A stretch of DNA of 5,002 bases from Planctomycetota bacterium (GCA_003644175.1 QNBS01000203.1:1-5002); one strand, 5' to 3'; shown: positions 1 to 5,002, numbered from the stretch's first letter. The notes: a model not told the origin generated them from the sequence alone. Made by a program: numbers and translations.

Positions 1-855
1 ATCTTCTTTCTGGCGGCGTTTCTGGACTACTTTGCCGACACGATCAAGCGATTCTGGAAACGGTTTGTGCCCGTCTGTCTGATCGCCGGCGTTGTGGTCG
101 GGCTTATCGTAGGTCAGGATTTCGGTACGGCGGCGTTTATCGCGATGTTGACGTTTATGATGCTGCTGATCGGGGGGGCGAGTTGGTGGCATTTCTTTGT
201 TCCCGCCGCGGCGGCGGCGCCGGCATTCTTTGTGGCGGTCTGTTCGTCGCCCTATCGACTGGATCGCATCAAGGCTTTCTTTAATCCGGAGATGGTCGGC
301 GCCGACGTTCGGTACCAGGCCGGCCAGTCCCTCATTGCGATCAGCAGAGGCAGAATGTGGGGTAAGGGATTGGGCATGGGCGTGTCCAAGTACCGCCATC
401 TGCCGGAGGACACGACCGATTTTATCTTCTCGATAATCTGCGAAGAAGCAGGCTTTGCCGGCGGGCTGTTTGTGATCGTTTTGTTCGCTTCGCTGGTGGT
501 TATGGGGCTTGTCGTGGCGTTTCGCTGTCGGGACCGGTTCGGCAGGCTGTTAGCGGCGGGGATTGTGCTGACGGTAGGCATTCAGGCGGCGATCAACATC
601 GGCGTGGTGACCGTGGTGCTTCCGACGAAGGGGATACCGCTGCCGTTTATCAGCGCCGGCGGCACAAGCATGCTCTTGTGCGCCGCGGCGGCGGGCGTGC
701 TGATCAATATCGCACGACAGACCGCCGATGTACCGCAGCAATTGCGGCGAGAGCTTATTCGTTCGGTAACACAGGCTGCGGAAAACGAAACCCAGCTCCC
801 CTCACTCCACGGCCCCATACGCCGTTGGCGCAAGTATCTCCAATCGGCAACTTAG
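1..855 (+). CDS. ftsW: FtsW/RodA/SpoVE-family peptidoglycan glycosyltransferase (SEDS), 5'-truncated by the window edge
   Basis: The reading frame is open from base 1 and gives 284 residues of the C-terminal part of a polytopic inner-membrane SEDS protein. The family polymerises lipid II into glycan strands with a class B PBP; FtsW acts at the septum, RodA in elongation. Visible motifs are a variant of the (E/Q)PD(F/L)GTA segment at residues 38-44 (GQDFGTA, proline replaced), AFFNP at 92-96, YQAGQSLIAI at 105-114, GKGLGMG at 121-127, and LPEDTTDFIFSIICEEAGF at 134-152. D140 matches the essential aspartate of FtsW. INIGVV (199-203) and LPTKGIPLPFIS (207-218) follow, then a last membrane segment and a basic cytoplasmic tail of about 45 residues. 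The usual SYGGSS is SAGGTS here. The true start lies outside the window; an internal GTG at 67 is not the start. In dcw clusters murG often follows ftsW, but here repeats and gene scars follow. FtsW is preferred over RodA by motif feel only. Confidence 0.93.
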   Translation: MFFLAAFLDYFADTIKRFWKRFVPVCLIAGVVVGLIVGQDFGTAAFIAMLTFMMLLIGGASWWHFFVPAAAAAPAFFVAVCSSPYRLDRIKAFFNPEMVGADVRYQAGQSLIAISRGRMWGKGLGMGVSKYRHLPEDTTDFIFSIICEEAGFAGGLFVIVLFASLVVMGLVVAFRCRDRFGRLLAAGIVLTVGIQAAINIGVVTVVLPTKGIPLPFISAGGTSMLLCAAAAGVLINIARQTADVPQQLRRELIRSVTQAAENETQLPSLHGPIRRWRKYLQSAT

Positions 856-863
856 CACCACGC

Positions 864-947
864 ATACCGGAATTTTTACTGTTATTTGGTTGTCTGCTCG
901 ATATTCTGGAGCAAGGAAAGGTCCTGTATGAAGCCGATAACTGCTGA
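864..947 (+). pseudogene. C-terminal remnant resembling a minimal nucleotidyltransferase (MNT antitoxin)
   Basis: A frame ending at TGA 945-947 reads LLDILEQGKVLYEADN near its end. This looks like the C-terminal tail of MNT-type nucleotidyltransferases, which often end in a helix followed by G-x-V-L-Y-E-A. Upstream in the frame (before about 864) the translation is low-complexity shadow of the ftsW gene, so no catalytic GSxxxG...D-x-D core is present. The tail overlaps by about 20 nt the start of a HEPN-like frame (ATG 928), the close arrangement usual in MNT/HEPN toxin-antitoxin pairs. The assignment rests on memory of family tails and on the overlap; no alignment was run. It may be chance. 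Confidence 0.35.
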
Positions 948-957
948 ATGGGTTGCC
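928..957 (+). pseudogene. N-terminal remnant resembling a HEPN-domain protein
   Basis: ATG 928 is preceded by a good Shine-Dalgarno (AAGGAAAGG, 6 nt spacing). The frame begins MKPITAEWVA, very like the N-terminus of HEPN proteins, which commonly start M-K-P-(L/I)-T-x-E-W-V-x-K-A-E. After about ten residues the resemblance stops, close to where the repeat copy begins. The frame runs on as apparent nonsense through the repeat to TAA 994-996, giving a 22-residue open frame. HEPN proteins paired with MNT enzymes act as RNase toxins or AMPylation targets. A 22-residue peptide could not do this, so it is read as a scar. A genuine short peptide gene cannot be excluded. Confidence 0.35.
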
Positions 958-974
958 AACTTCTTTGTGACGTT

Positions 975-1051
975 CCGCTTCGCGGAGCTGTTTTAACAGA
1001 TTTCTCGGCTTCGCTCGAAATGACAACGCCGGTTTTGTTAGAGCTTCTTAG
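975..1051 (-). repeat. Truncated copy A of a MITE-like dispersed repeat
   Basis: This stretch is an inverted copy of 2256-2332: 77 aligned bases with four mismatches by hand count. It holds the core ATTTCTCGGCTTCGCTCGAA and the end GGTTTTGTTAGAG at 1031-1043. Only one terminal inverted repeat is present (1031-1051). Beyond 975 resemblance fades except a CCAAC/GTTGG match at 957-961, so the other end is deleted or strongly diverged. Its outer edge supplies the TAA stop (1048-1050) of the glycerate kinase gene. The core contains the tight hairpins TTCGCTCGAA and CCGCTTCGCGG. Confidence 0.8.
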
Positions 1052-2166
1052 AGATACCTGCTGGTAAATTCTCCCGCGGTTTTTGCAAGGAGTTTATCGG
1101 CATGCCTTATCGCATGTTGCAGTTTCATGCCTTGCGACATACAGGCCATTGCGCAGTTGACGCCGTGCTCTTCATAATCGGCCGGCTCAAGGACGACCTG
1201 GCCTGCCAGGACGCCCACTTTCGTATCTGTTCGCCCTGCAATTGCGCTGATGCCGGAGATGACCTTGCCGGCTAACGACTGATGGTCGAATCGCCCTTCG
1301 CCGGTAATGACCCAGTCGGCGCAGGCTACCGCTTGTTCGAGACCGGATTGTGCGATGATAAACTCTATCCCTGAGATGAGTCGGGCGTCCATGAATGCGA
1401 CGGCGCCTCCGGCGAGCCCTCCTGCGGCTCCCGCGCCGGGTGTGTCCTGTATCTGGCGGCTTAATTGCTCTCTTACGACCGTCGCCAGATTCAACAGCCC
1501 CGCTTCGAGTTGTTCGGCCATCGCGGGCGTTGCGCCCTTTTGCGGTGCGTACACCCGCGCTGCACCGCGGCTGCCGCAGAGCGGATTGTCGACATCGCAC
1601 AAAACCTCAACCGGTACACCCGGCGCCTGTGGGGGAGGAACGATCTTTCTTAGCCGCCCCAATTGCCCGCCGCCAAGGGGCAACTCCTTGCCTTCGTTGT
1701 CAAGGAACGTCCAGCCAAGCGCCCCGGCCGCCCCGACCGCTCCGTCAACGGTTGCGCTTCCTCCGACAGCGAGGTAGACCTTACGCGCCCCGTATTTCAC
1801 CGCAGCGGCAATGAGTTGGCCTGTCCCGTATGTCGTGGTCAGCAGCGGATTCCTCTGCTGCGGCGAGAGCAGTTCCAGCCCGCTTGCCGTCGCCATCTCA
1901 ACCAGCGCGGTCTTGTCGGCGTCAAACCAGGCAAAACCCGCCTCGACCTCCATCTCCGGCAGGGGCCCCATCACACGCGCACCTATCCACTCCCCGCCCG
2001 AAGCCCGTATCAAAGCCCGCGCCGTCCCCTCACCCCCGTCGGCCATAGGCTTAACAACAACTTCAACCTCACCCCGAACAGAAACAATCGCCGCAGCAAC
2101 AATATCGCAAGCCGCTTCGGCACTAAGCGATTCCTTAAATGAATCCATTGCAACAACGATTTTCAT
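1048..2166 (-). CDS. glxK: Glycerate 2-kinase (type I glycerate kinase, GlxK/GarK family)
   Basis: The 372-residue cytoplasmic enzyme phosphorylates D-glycerate with ATP to 2-phosphoglycerate, feeding glyoxylate, tartronate or sugar-acid breakdown into lower glycolysis. Family hallmarks are in order: MKIVVAMDSFKESLSA at 1-16, PMADGGEGT at 40-48, GGSATVDG at 135-142 (many relatives have N where V139 or V140 falls), CDVDNPLCG at 190-198, YAPQKGA at 206-212, PGAGAAGGLAGG at 243-254, TGEGRFDHQSLAGK at 288-301 and VGVLAGQV at 317-324. The length is normal for the family. Start: an in-frame ATG at 2217 adds 17 unconserved residues, whereas ATG 2164-2166 begins exactly at the conserved MKIV. The Shine-Dalgarno is weak (GTAGAGACC). 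The stop codon is provided by the flanking repeat, so the last few residues may be repeat-derived. It stands alone on its strand, convergent with ftsW. The choice between glxK and garK is nominal. Confidence 0.92.
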   Translation of the reverse strand: MKIVVAMDSFKESLSAEAACDIVAAAIVSVRGEVEVVVKPMADGGEGTARALIRASGGEWIGARVMGPLPEMEVEAGFAWFDADKTALVEMATASGLELLSPQQRNPLLTTTYGTGQLIAAAVKYGARKVYLAVGGSATVDGAVGAAGALGWTFLDNEGKELPLGGGQLGRLRKIVPPPQAPGVPVEVLCDVDNPLCGSRGAARVYAPQKGATPAMAEQLEAGLLNLATVVREQLSRQIQDTPGAGAAGGLAGGAVAFMDARLISGIEFIIAQSGLEQAVACADWVITGEGRFDHQSLAGKVISGISAIAGRTDTKVGVLAGQVVLEPADYEEHGVNCAMACMSQGMKLQHAIRHADKLLAKTAGEFTSRYL

Positions 2167-2222
2167 TAAGGTCTCTACAGCAAAAAAACCAGTTGGTTCC
2201 TGTTGCGGAAACAACATTTGTC

Positions 2223-2252
2223 ATTCCAAATCCCGGCGCGCCGGGAAGGAAT
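2223..2252. repeat. REP-like palindrome with 16-bp perfect core
   Basis: TCCCGGCGCGCCGGGA (2231-2246) is a perfect 16-bp palindrome framed by ATTCC (2223-2227) and GGAAT (2248-2252), giving one long hairpin with a small asymmetric bulge. The surrounding TTGTCATTCC...GGAATCTA layout is that of dispersed extragenic palindromes. It lies about 57 bp upstream of the glycerate kinase start. No T-run follows, so it is not a classic terminator. Confidence 0.7.
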
Positions 2253-2255
2253 CTA

Positions 2256-2371
2256 CTAAGAGGCTCTAACAAAACCGGCGTTGTCATTTCGAGCGAAGCC
2301 GAGAAATCTATTATGACAGCTCCGCGAAGCGGTTCCTTATTGTCGAGTTGGGTTTTGTTAGAGTGTCTAAG
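2256..2371 (+). mobile_element. MITE-like element, copy B, complete
   Basis: The 116-bp non-coding unit is bounded by imperfect 21-bp terminal inverted repeats, 2256-2276 and 2351-2371, matching at 18 of 21 positions. The inner 13 bp, CTCTAACAAAACC against GGTTTTGTTAGAG, are perfect. The interior carries TTCGAGCGAA and CCGCGAAGCGG mini-hairpins and the ATTTCGAGCGAAGCCGAGAA motif, which recurs in many environmental genomes and produces spurious FRAKPRNL peptides. Bases 2256-2332 repeat in inverted orientation at 975-1051. No transposase is encoded, so movement would need an enzyme supplied in trans. No clear target duplication was seen. Confidence 0.65.
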
Positions 2372-2390
2372 ACTCCCATCGCCGAAGAGC

Positions 2391-2415
2391 CTGCCCTGAG
2401 CGTAGCCGAACGGGC
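2391..2415. repeat. Short dispersed palindromic repeat of the CCCTGAGCGTAGCCGAA type
   Basis: CTGCCCTGAGCGTAGCCGAA followed by CGGGC forms a short imperfect hairpin with GCCC and GGGC arms. Very similar CCCTGAGC...CGAAGGG units are scattered in many bacterial and metagenome-derived genomes. It is the third repeat type packed into the 390 bp between the glycerate kinase and the membrane-protein gene. Only one copy is in this window. Confidence 0.45.
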
Positions 2416-2490
2416 GATCCCACAGCTTTCCGATTTCCACTTTGACTTTTGACCTTCTATGAAACTCCGCCGCCGCAATCTCAATTCGCT

Positions 2491-2550
2491 ATTCAACTTC
2501 AGCGTTCACACACGCGGTTTACCGCGTCGCTGTGCAATGCCTTGTTGGGC
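2491..2550 (-). other. attC-like integron recombination site following the membrane-protein gene
   Basis: On the minus strand, 2 nt after the TAA of the membrane-protein gene, GCCCAAC (2544-2550) fits the attC R'' box RYYYAAC. Sixty bases from there, GTTGAAT (2491-2497) fits the R' box GTTRRRY. Between them is an imperfect palindrome: GCATTGCACA pairs loosely with TGTGTGAACGC, enclosing the perfect hairpin ACGCGG-TAAA-CCGCGT (2512-2527). Box order, distance to the stop codon, total length of 60 bp and the imperfect stem all match a cassette attC, which is recognised as folded single-stranded DNA. No integron integrase or second attC is in view, so this would be a lone site. The alternative is an ordinary hairpin after a gene; it is not followed by a T-run. 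Confidence 0.5.
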
Positions 2551-2552
2551 AG

Positions 2553-3245
2553 TTACAGGGAGTTGAAATACTTCCGTATTGTGTTCTTCCTCTCAGGGTC
2601 ACTCAAGATCGCATTAACCTGCGGTTTGGCGCTCCTGATGCACGCGAGCGCCTGGATTAGCATTAGGGCCACCTCCGCCAAGATTACACACAAGAAACCA
2701 GTCACATAGTTCCACTTTTGCATACATGCGAATATGATGACAGTTATCAGAAGCAGGAAGGATGACTCGACGAGGACCCAAAACCAACCCCAGTTGTCTG
2801 CGGAAGTGCGCACGAGTTGGTCATCAATATCAGGATTCTTGAACCCTGCATACCCATATACCGTTTGATACATCGAATCGTTTCGGGTTTGGCGAATCAT
2901 TGCCTTGCGGGCAGCAGTGAGGGGGACTCCGGACCCTTGGCAGAGGGGAAAGAGAAAAAATCGTGTATCGAAACAGAAGCGAATCCGGAAGAGGTCGGAA
3001 ATCCGATCATGTAGCTTGATCATGCGGGAGACCACTGCGATAGCACCTGGAATTAACACATAAAGAACTTTGATGCTCTTAATAGGCCCCAAATCAGCTT
3101 TGGTCGTGATCGAGTCAATGAATTCCTGAACAGCAGGCGATGCTTTGGCCAACATCACTGTGGAGAAAAGCCCTGTGGCGATGCTAAACCAGAAGATTCT
3201 CTGGAGTATTTCAGAATAGTCAGCGGGTTGTCCGATGATCTTCAT
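2553..3245 (-). CDS. Unrecognised four-helix integral membrane protein
   Basis: The 230-residue protein is not assigned to a family. Hydrophobic segments lie at about 16-33, 57-74, 153-174 and 178-202. The N-terminus has no cleavable signal. The loop between the second and third helices (about 75-152) is soluble, charged and probably cytoplasmic: it begins with the amphipathic MIKLHDRISDLFRIRFCFD and contains a basic RKAMIRQTRND stretch. The tail after 203 is short and basic. The start is well supported: GAAGGGA sits 5 nt upstream of the ATG. The ATG overlaps the stop of an upstream frame (ATGA), suggesting translational coupling with a partner now destroyed by the IS. An attC-like site follows the stop directly. 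The two-plus-two helices with a central cytoplasmic domain recall small membrane effectors of bacterial immunity cassettes, but no motif proves this. Base composition is lower in GC than the genes to the left. Confidence 0.85.
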   Translation of the reverse strand: MKIIGQPADYSEILQRIFWFSIATGLFSTVMLAKASPAVQEFIDSITTKADLGPIKSIKVLYVLIPGAIAVVSRMIKLHDRISDLFRIRFCFDTRFFLFPLCQGSGVPLTAARKAMIRQTRNDSMYQTVYGYAGFKNPDIDDQLVRTSADNWGWFWVLVESSFLLLITVIIFACMQKWNYVTGFLCVILAEVALMLIQALACIRSAKPQVNAILSDPERKNTIRKYFNSL

Positions 3246-3352
3246 GCTTGTCCCTTCGAGACGAGTACAAAGTTTGATTGTCCCTCGATCCAGGCGTCGC
3301 CAACGGAGAACCCAAACCGAGAGACAAGCTTCACTACAGAATCCTTGTTTAG
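3242..3352 (-). pseudogene. C-terminal remnant of a gene upstream of the membrane protein, cut off at the IS
   Basis: A frame runs from the edge of the IS to TGA 3242-3244 and ends four bases into the membrane-protein gene (ATGA overlap). Its 36 residues, including VVKLVSRFGFSVGDAW and SNFVLVSKGQA, read like a protein tail: amphipathic helix, G-F-x-V turn, then a beta strand ending in lysine. This is reminiscent of the last strands of class I SAM-dependent methyltransferases, an inference from pattern only. If the IS is removed, TGA would lie just upstream in frame, so the gene is not simply restored. An internal GTG at 3332-3334 with AAGGA 7 nt before it could make a 30-residue peptide instead. 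Confidence 0.4.
3251..3257 (-). promoter_or_regulatory. Ribosome binding site of the membrane-protein gene
   Basis: GAAGGGA on the minus strand lies 5 nt before the ATG at 3243-3245. It fixes the start and lies inside the upstream reading frame, as expected for coupled genes. Confidence 0.75.
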
Positions 3353-3372
3353 CTGTACTGTGTAATTTTATT
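3353..3372 (+). repeat. Left terminal inverted repeat of the IS
   Basis: CTGTACTGTGTAATTTTATT matches the reverse complement of 4848-4867 at all 20 positions. The frame-restored transposase stop (3368-3370) lies inside it. Confidence 0.93.
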
Positions 3373-4781
3373 TTCGTTCTTTAACCCTTAATGGAGCCAA
3401 TAACTTATGTCGCTTGTAATGATAAAATCGAGCAATCTCTCGCCGCTTGCTTTTTCGCTCGATACTGCGTTTCGCCCAGCCGGGATATTTGCGGTCGCAG
3501 GCTTGACGCAACAGCACGTACAAAATACTCCGAACTTGCGGAACCGTCAGAGCAGGGGTGTATTTTTTTCCCCCGTCGCGTTTCACAAATTAAAAACCAT
3601 GTTGCAATAAGTGAGAGCGTTTGATGATGATACCAACCATTCCATGTACGAACTTCATAATCAGAAAGACCGGCCTCACTCTTGGCTCGCTTGATGCAAT
3701 CTTCTACACGATGCTCAGCTTTGACGACACGAGCCAATTCATCCAGAGGTGTATCGGCAGGTGCATTGGAAAGGTGATAATCATATCTAACTTTGTTGCT
3801 TCCTTCTGGTGTGCGAGTAACTATCAAAAGTTCTTCAACGGTTTTGTGTCGGCTTCGTTCAGTTCGAGCAACAACACGGCATGTAACAATCTCCATAGTC
3901 AGCGGACCTTTTTCACCATCCCTAACATCAACTTTCGTCCAATCGGCATCACTCAACGCCGCTTGCCATTTATCAACTCGCTGAAAAGGTTGTTTGGGCT
4001 GCGGGCCTCTACCACAGTAAGCAGGCGGTTTGCTTTCAAGGTTGCGAATGTTGCTATTGGATGGAACGGACAGAAGGTACTGTTTGCCCAAACCCCGCAA
4101 ATCCCTGCGAAAACGGCTCGAACGGCCCATTTCATCATCTCCGGCTATCCATTTATGCGGAAGATATTTGCCGTTGTTTTTAAGCATATCCAAAGACAAT
4201 TCATGACGAGTTTGATAGCGAATATGTTTCGGAATGCCGCATTTCTTTCGGCGAACTTTATCTTTGATCCAATCTTTCGGAATGTACAAACGCTCATCTG
4301 CCAAAGCATGCTCTTTGCGAGAAGCGTAACCCATGTAAACACCAACCTGTCCATTATCTACTTTGCCAAGCCGACCCAACCACTGACGTTGTACACCAAC
4401 AGAATCACGGCCACATTTTTTATGTCCAGATGGATCAAAAACAATGACACCGTCATCTTCACCGATTTCAACACCAATCTGGCGAGCCAACTCTTGCTGC
4501 AGTGGCTGATGATCCCACGGTGCTCTACCTATGAATTTCTGAAGCGCTTGTGGCTCCCTGTCGTAGCGATAGGCAATCGACTCGACATTCTTTCTTTGCA
4601 GGTCAGACAAAAGGCCGAACATATAAACCTGAGCATTGCCTTTTGGTTCACGTCTGCCAAAAGAATCTATAAAAGGTTGAGCGAATTGTTCCAATCGTTT
4701 CAGCATACCATCAACCACTTGCGGCTGGATATCAGCCTCTTTAAGAATTTCTTGTTTTCGTACTTCAAATCGTCGCTCCAT
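3368..4781 (-). CDS. IS701-family DDE transposase with a one-base frameshift near the C-terminus
   Basis: The transposase cuts and joins the IS ends. Start ATG 4779-4781 has GGAAAGGA 6 nt upstream. Family motifs are DRKNVE-like LQRKNVESIA (61-70), APWDHQPL (87-94), VFDPSGHKKCG with first aspartate D116, SVGVQRQWLGRLGKVDN (127-143), IAGDDEMGRSS with second aspartate D215, and HRVEDCIKRAKSEAGLSDYE with glutamate E360 followed by WNGWYHHQTLSLIATWF. At residues 404-406 (GKK) the frame breaks. In the initial frame 52 unrelated residues follow to TAA 3405-3407 (458 aa). In the +1 frame the expected family tail continues as YTPALTVPQVRSILYVLL and ends with TAA 3368-3370, giving about 470 aa if one base is lost. 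The break lies in a run of five G and seven A (3563-3574). All three catalytic residues precede it, so partial activity, slippage or sequencing error are all possible. Confidence 0.93.
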
Positions 4782-4787
4782 AACTCA

Positions 4788-4817
4788 TCCTTTCCATGGG
4801 GACTATTCCCCTGGAAA
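4788..4817 (-). promoter_or_regulatory. Hairpin abutting the transposase ribosome binding site
   Basis: TTTCCA (4791-4796) pairs with TGGAAA (4812-4817) and GGGGA (4798-4802) with TCCCC (4807-4811), an 11-bp stem with one bulged base and a 4-nt loop. On the transposase mRNA the 3' arm ends in TGGAAA, and the Shine-Dalgarno GGAAAGGA (4788-4795) overlaps it. Folding would mask part of the ribosome site. Several IS elements use such a structure to stop translation of transcripts entering from outside; that role here is inference. A poor TATACG box lies just upstream (minus strand), with no good -35. Confidence 0.55.
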
Positions 4818-4847
4818 GTTATTCGTATAAATGACTTAGATAACTTT

Positions 4848-4867
4848 AATAAAATTACACAGTACAG
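4848..4867 (-). repeat. Right terminal inverted repeat of the IS
   Basis: This perfect 20-bp partner of the left repeat lies upstream of the transposase gene, about 66 bp before its start codon. Matching ends beyond base 20 diverge (TT against AA). Confidence 0.93.
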
Positions 4868-4894
4868 ATAGTCACATCAGGGCATTTATGTTCT

Positions 4895-5002
4895 TTATAC
4901 TACGTGATATACGTACTCATGGCGGGACAATTTTGGCTTGGGCCTGGACATTAAGCTGTCCCACTTAAGGGCTTCAAGATATGCGGCGAGGACAAGAACG
5001 AC
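4895..5002 (-). CDS. Possible C-terminal end of a gene entering from the right edge
   Basis: The minus-strand frame is open from the window edge to TAA 4895-4897, 35 residues including VLAAYLEALKWDSL and RPKPKLSRHEYV. It is not recognised. An open run of this length is quite possible by chance, and the nested inverted repeats lie inside it, so it may be repeat DNA rather than a gene. Confidence 0.2.
   Translation of the reverse strand, partial: VVLVLAAYLEALKWDSLMSRPKPKLSRHEYVYHVV
4924..4968. repeat. Nested small inverted repeats outside the IS
   Basis: GGGACA (4924-4929) faces TGTCCC (4957-4962), with a nested GGACA (4946-4950) facing TGTCC (4957-4961), and TTAAG (4951-4955) faces CTTAA (4964-4968). 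The arrangement could be an end of another mobile element or a dispersed repeat. Nothing else was recognised between the IS and the window end apart from the possible partial frame overlapping it. Confidence 0.35.

Larger units (their letters stand above)
3353..4867 (-). mobile_element. IS701-family insertion sequence, complete ends, 1515 bp
   Basis: Both ends carry the same 20-bp terminal inverted repeat, with the single transposase gene between them on the minus strand. Length, gene content and transposase motifs fit the IS701 family. That family duplicates a 4-bp target of the form YTAR. The left flank is TTAG (3349-3352), which fits; the right flank is ATAG (4868-4871), differing at one base. 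Either one copy of the duplication has mutated or the flanks come from different events. GC content is lower than in ftsW and glxK, consistent with recent acquisition. Confidence 0.9.

Noticed and set aside
802..1026. A minus-strand frame starting MSFRAKPRNLL
   Set aside because: This peptide is a well-known spurious translation of the dispersed ATTTCGAGCGAAGC-type repeat.
1307..2142. Several long plus-strand open frames within the glycerate kinase gene
   Set aside because: They are proline/arginine/serine-rich shadows of a GC-rich gene on the other strand with all family motifs in place.
2180..2213. A terminator or attenuator-like element before glycerate kinase (weak AACC/GGTT stem followed by T7 on the minus strand)
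   Set aside because: The stem is only 4-5 bp with a tiny loop, and no leader peptide or regulatory motif accompanies it.
2167..2217. An N-terminal extension of glycerate kinase starting at ATG 2215-2217
   Set aside because: The 17 extra residues have no family counterpart, whereas the conserved MKIV start is at 2166.
2135..2496. Short open frames on both strands across the repeat cluster
   Set aside because: They translate repeat DNA, lack convincing ribosome sites and have low-complexity or repeat-type composition.
2512..2527. A rho-independent terminator for the membrane-protein gene
   Set aside because: The hairpin is good but no T-run follows on the minus strand; the attC-like reading explains more of the surrounding bases.
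3621..4871. A 416-codon open frame on the plus strand
   Set aside because: It is exactly antisense to the transposase, whose DDE and family motifs are clear, and its translation shows no family features.
1..5002. CRISPR array, tRNA or rRNA gene
   Set aside because: No regularly spaced direct repeats, and no tRNA cloverleaf or rRNA signature was seen on either strand.

Overview
The window is a patchwork. Its left end carries core cell-wall and carbon-metabolism genes at high GC, and its right half is AT-richer accessory DNA with mobile-element signatures. The ftsW-type gene implies a peptidoglycan-synthesising bacterium. The dispersed short palindromic repeats resemble those of many environmental, metagenome-derived genomes. 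No phylum can be fixed from the sequence; Planctomycetota-like is only a weak guess.

Layout. Bases 1-855 (+) are the 3' part of an FtsW/RodA-type SEDS peptidoglycan polymerase, open at the window edge. Bases 864-957 look like the scar of a two-gene MNT nucleotidyltransferase/HEPN module: a C-terminal tail overlapping a HEPN-like N-terminus that stops where a repeat begins. Bases 1048-2166 (-) encode a complete type I glycerate 2-kinase. This gene lies between two inverted copies of one repeat (975-1051 and 2256-2332, 73 of 77 identical by hand). The second copy belongs to a 116-bp MITE-like element with 21-bp imperfect terminal inverted repeats. Two other small palindromic repeats lie at 2223-2252 and 2391-2415.

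Bases 2491-3245 (-) look like one integron-type gene cassette: an unrecognised protein with four predicted membrane segments, and, 2 nt after its stop codon, a 60-bp imperfect palindrome with the layout of an attC site. The membrane protein start overlaps (ATGA) the end of an upstream reading frame, of which only 36 codons remain before an insertion sequence.

Bases 3353-4867 are a 1515-bp IS701-family element with perfect 20-bp terminal inverted repeats. Its DDE transposase is broken by a one-base frameshift at a G5-A7 homopolymer; the true C-terminus continues in another frame and stops inside the left terminal repeat. The last 135 bases hold small palindromes and perhaps the tail of a minus-strand gene.

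The best candidate for something undescribed is the membrane protein with its lost partner and attC-like site. The genes do not form one pathway.
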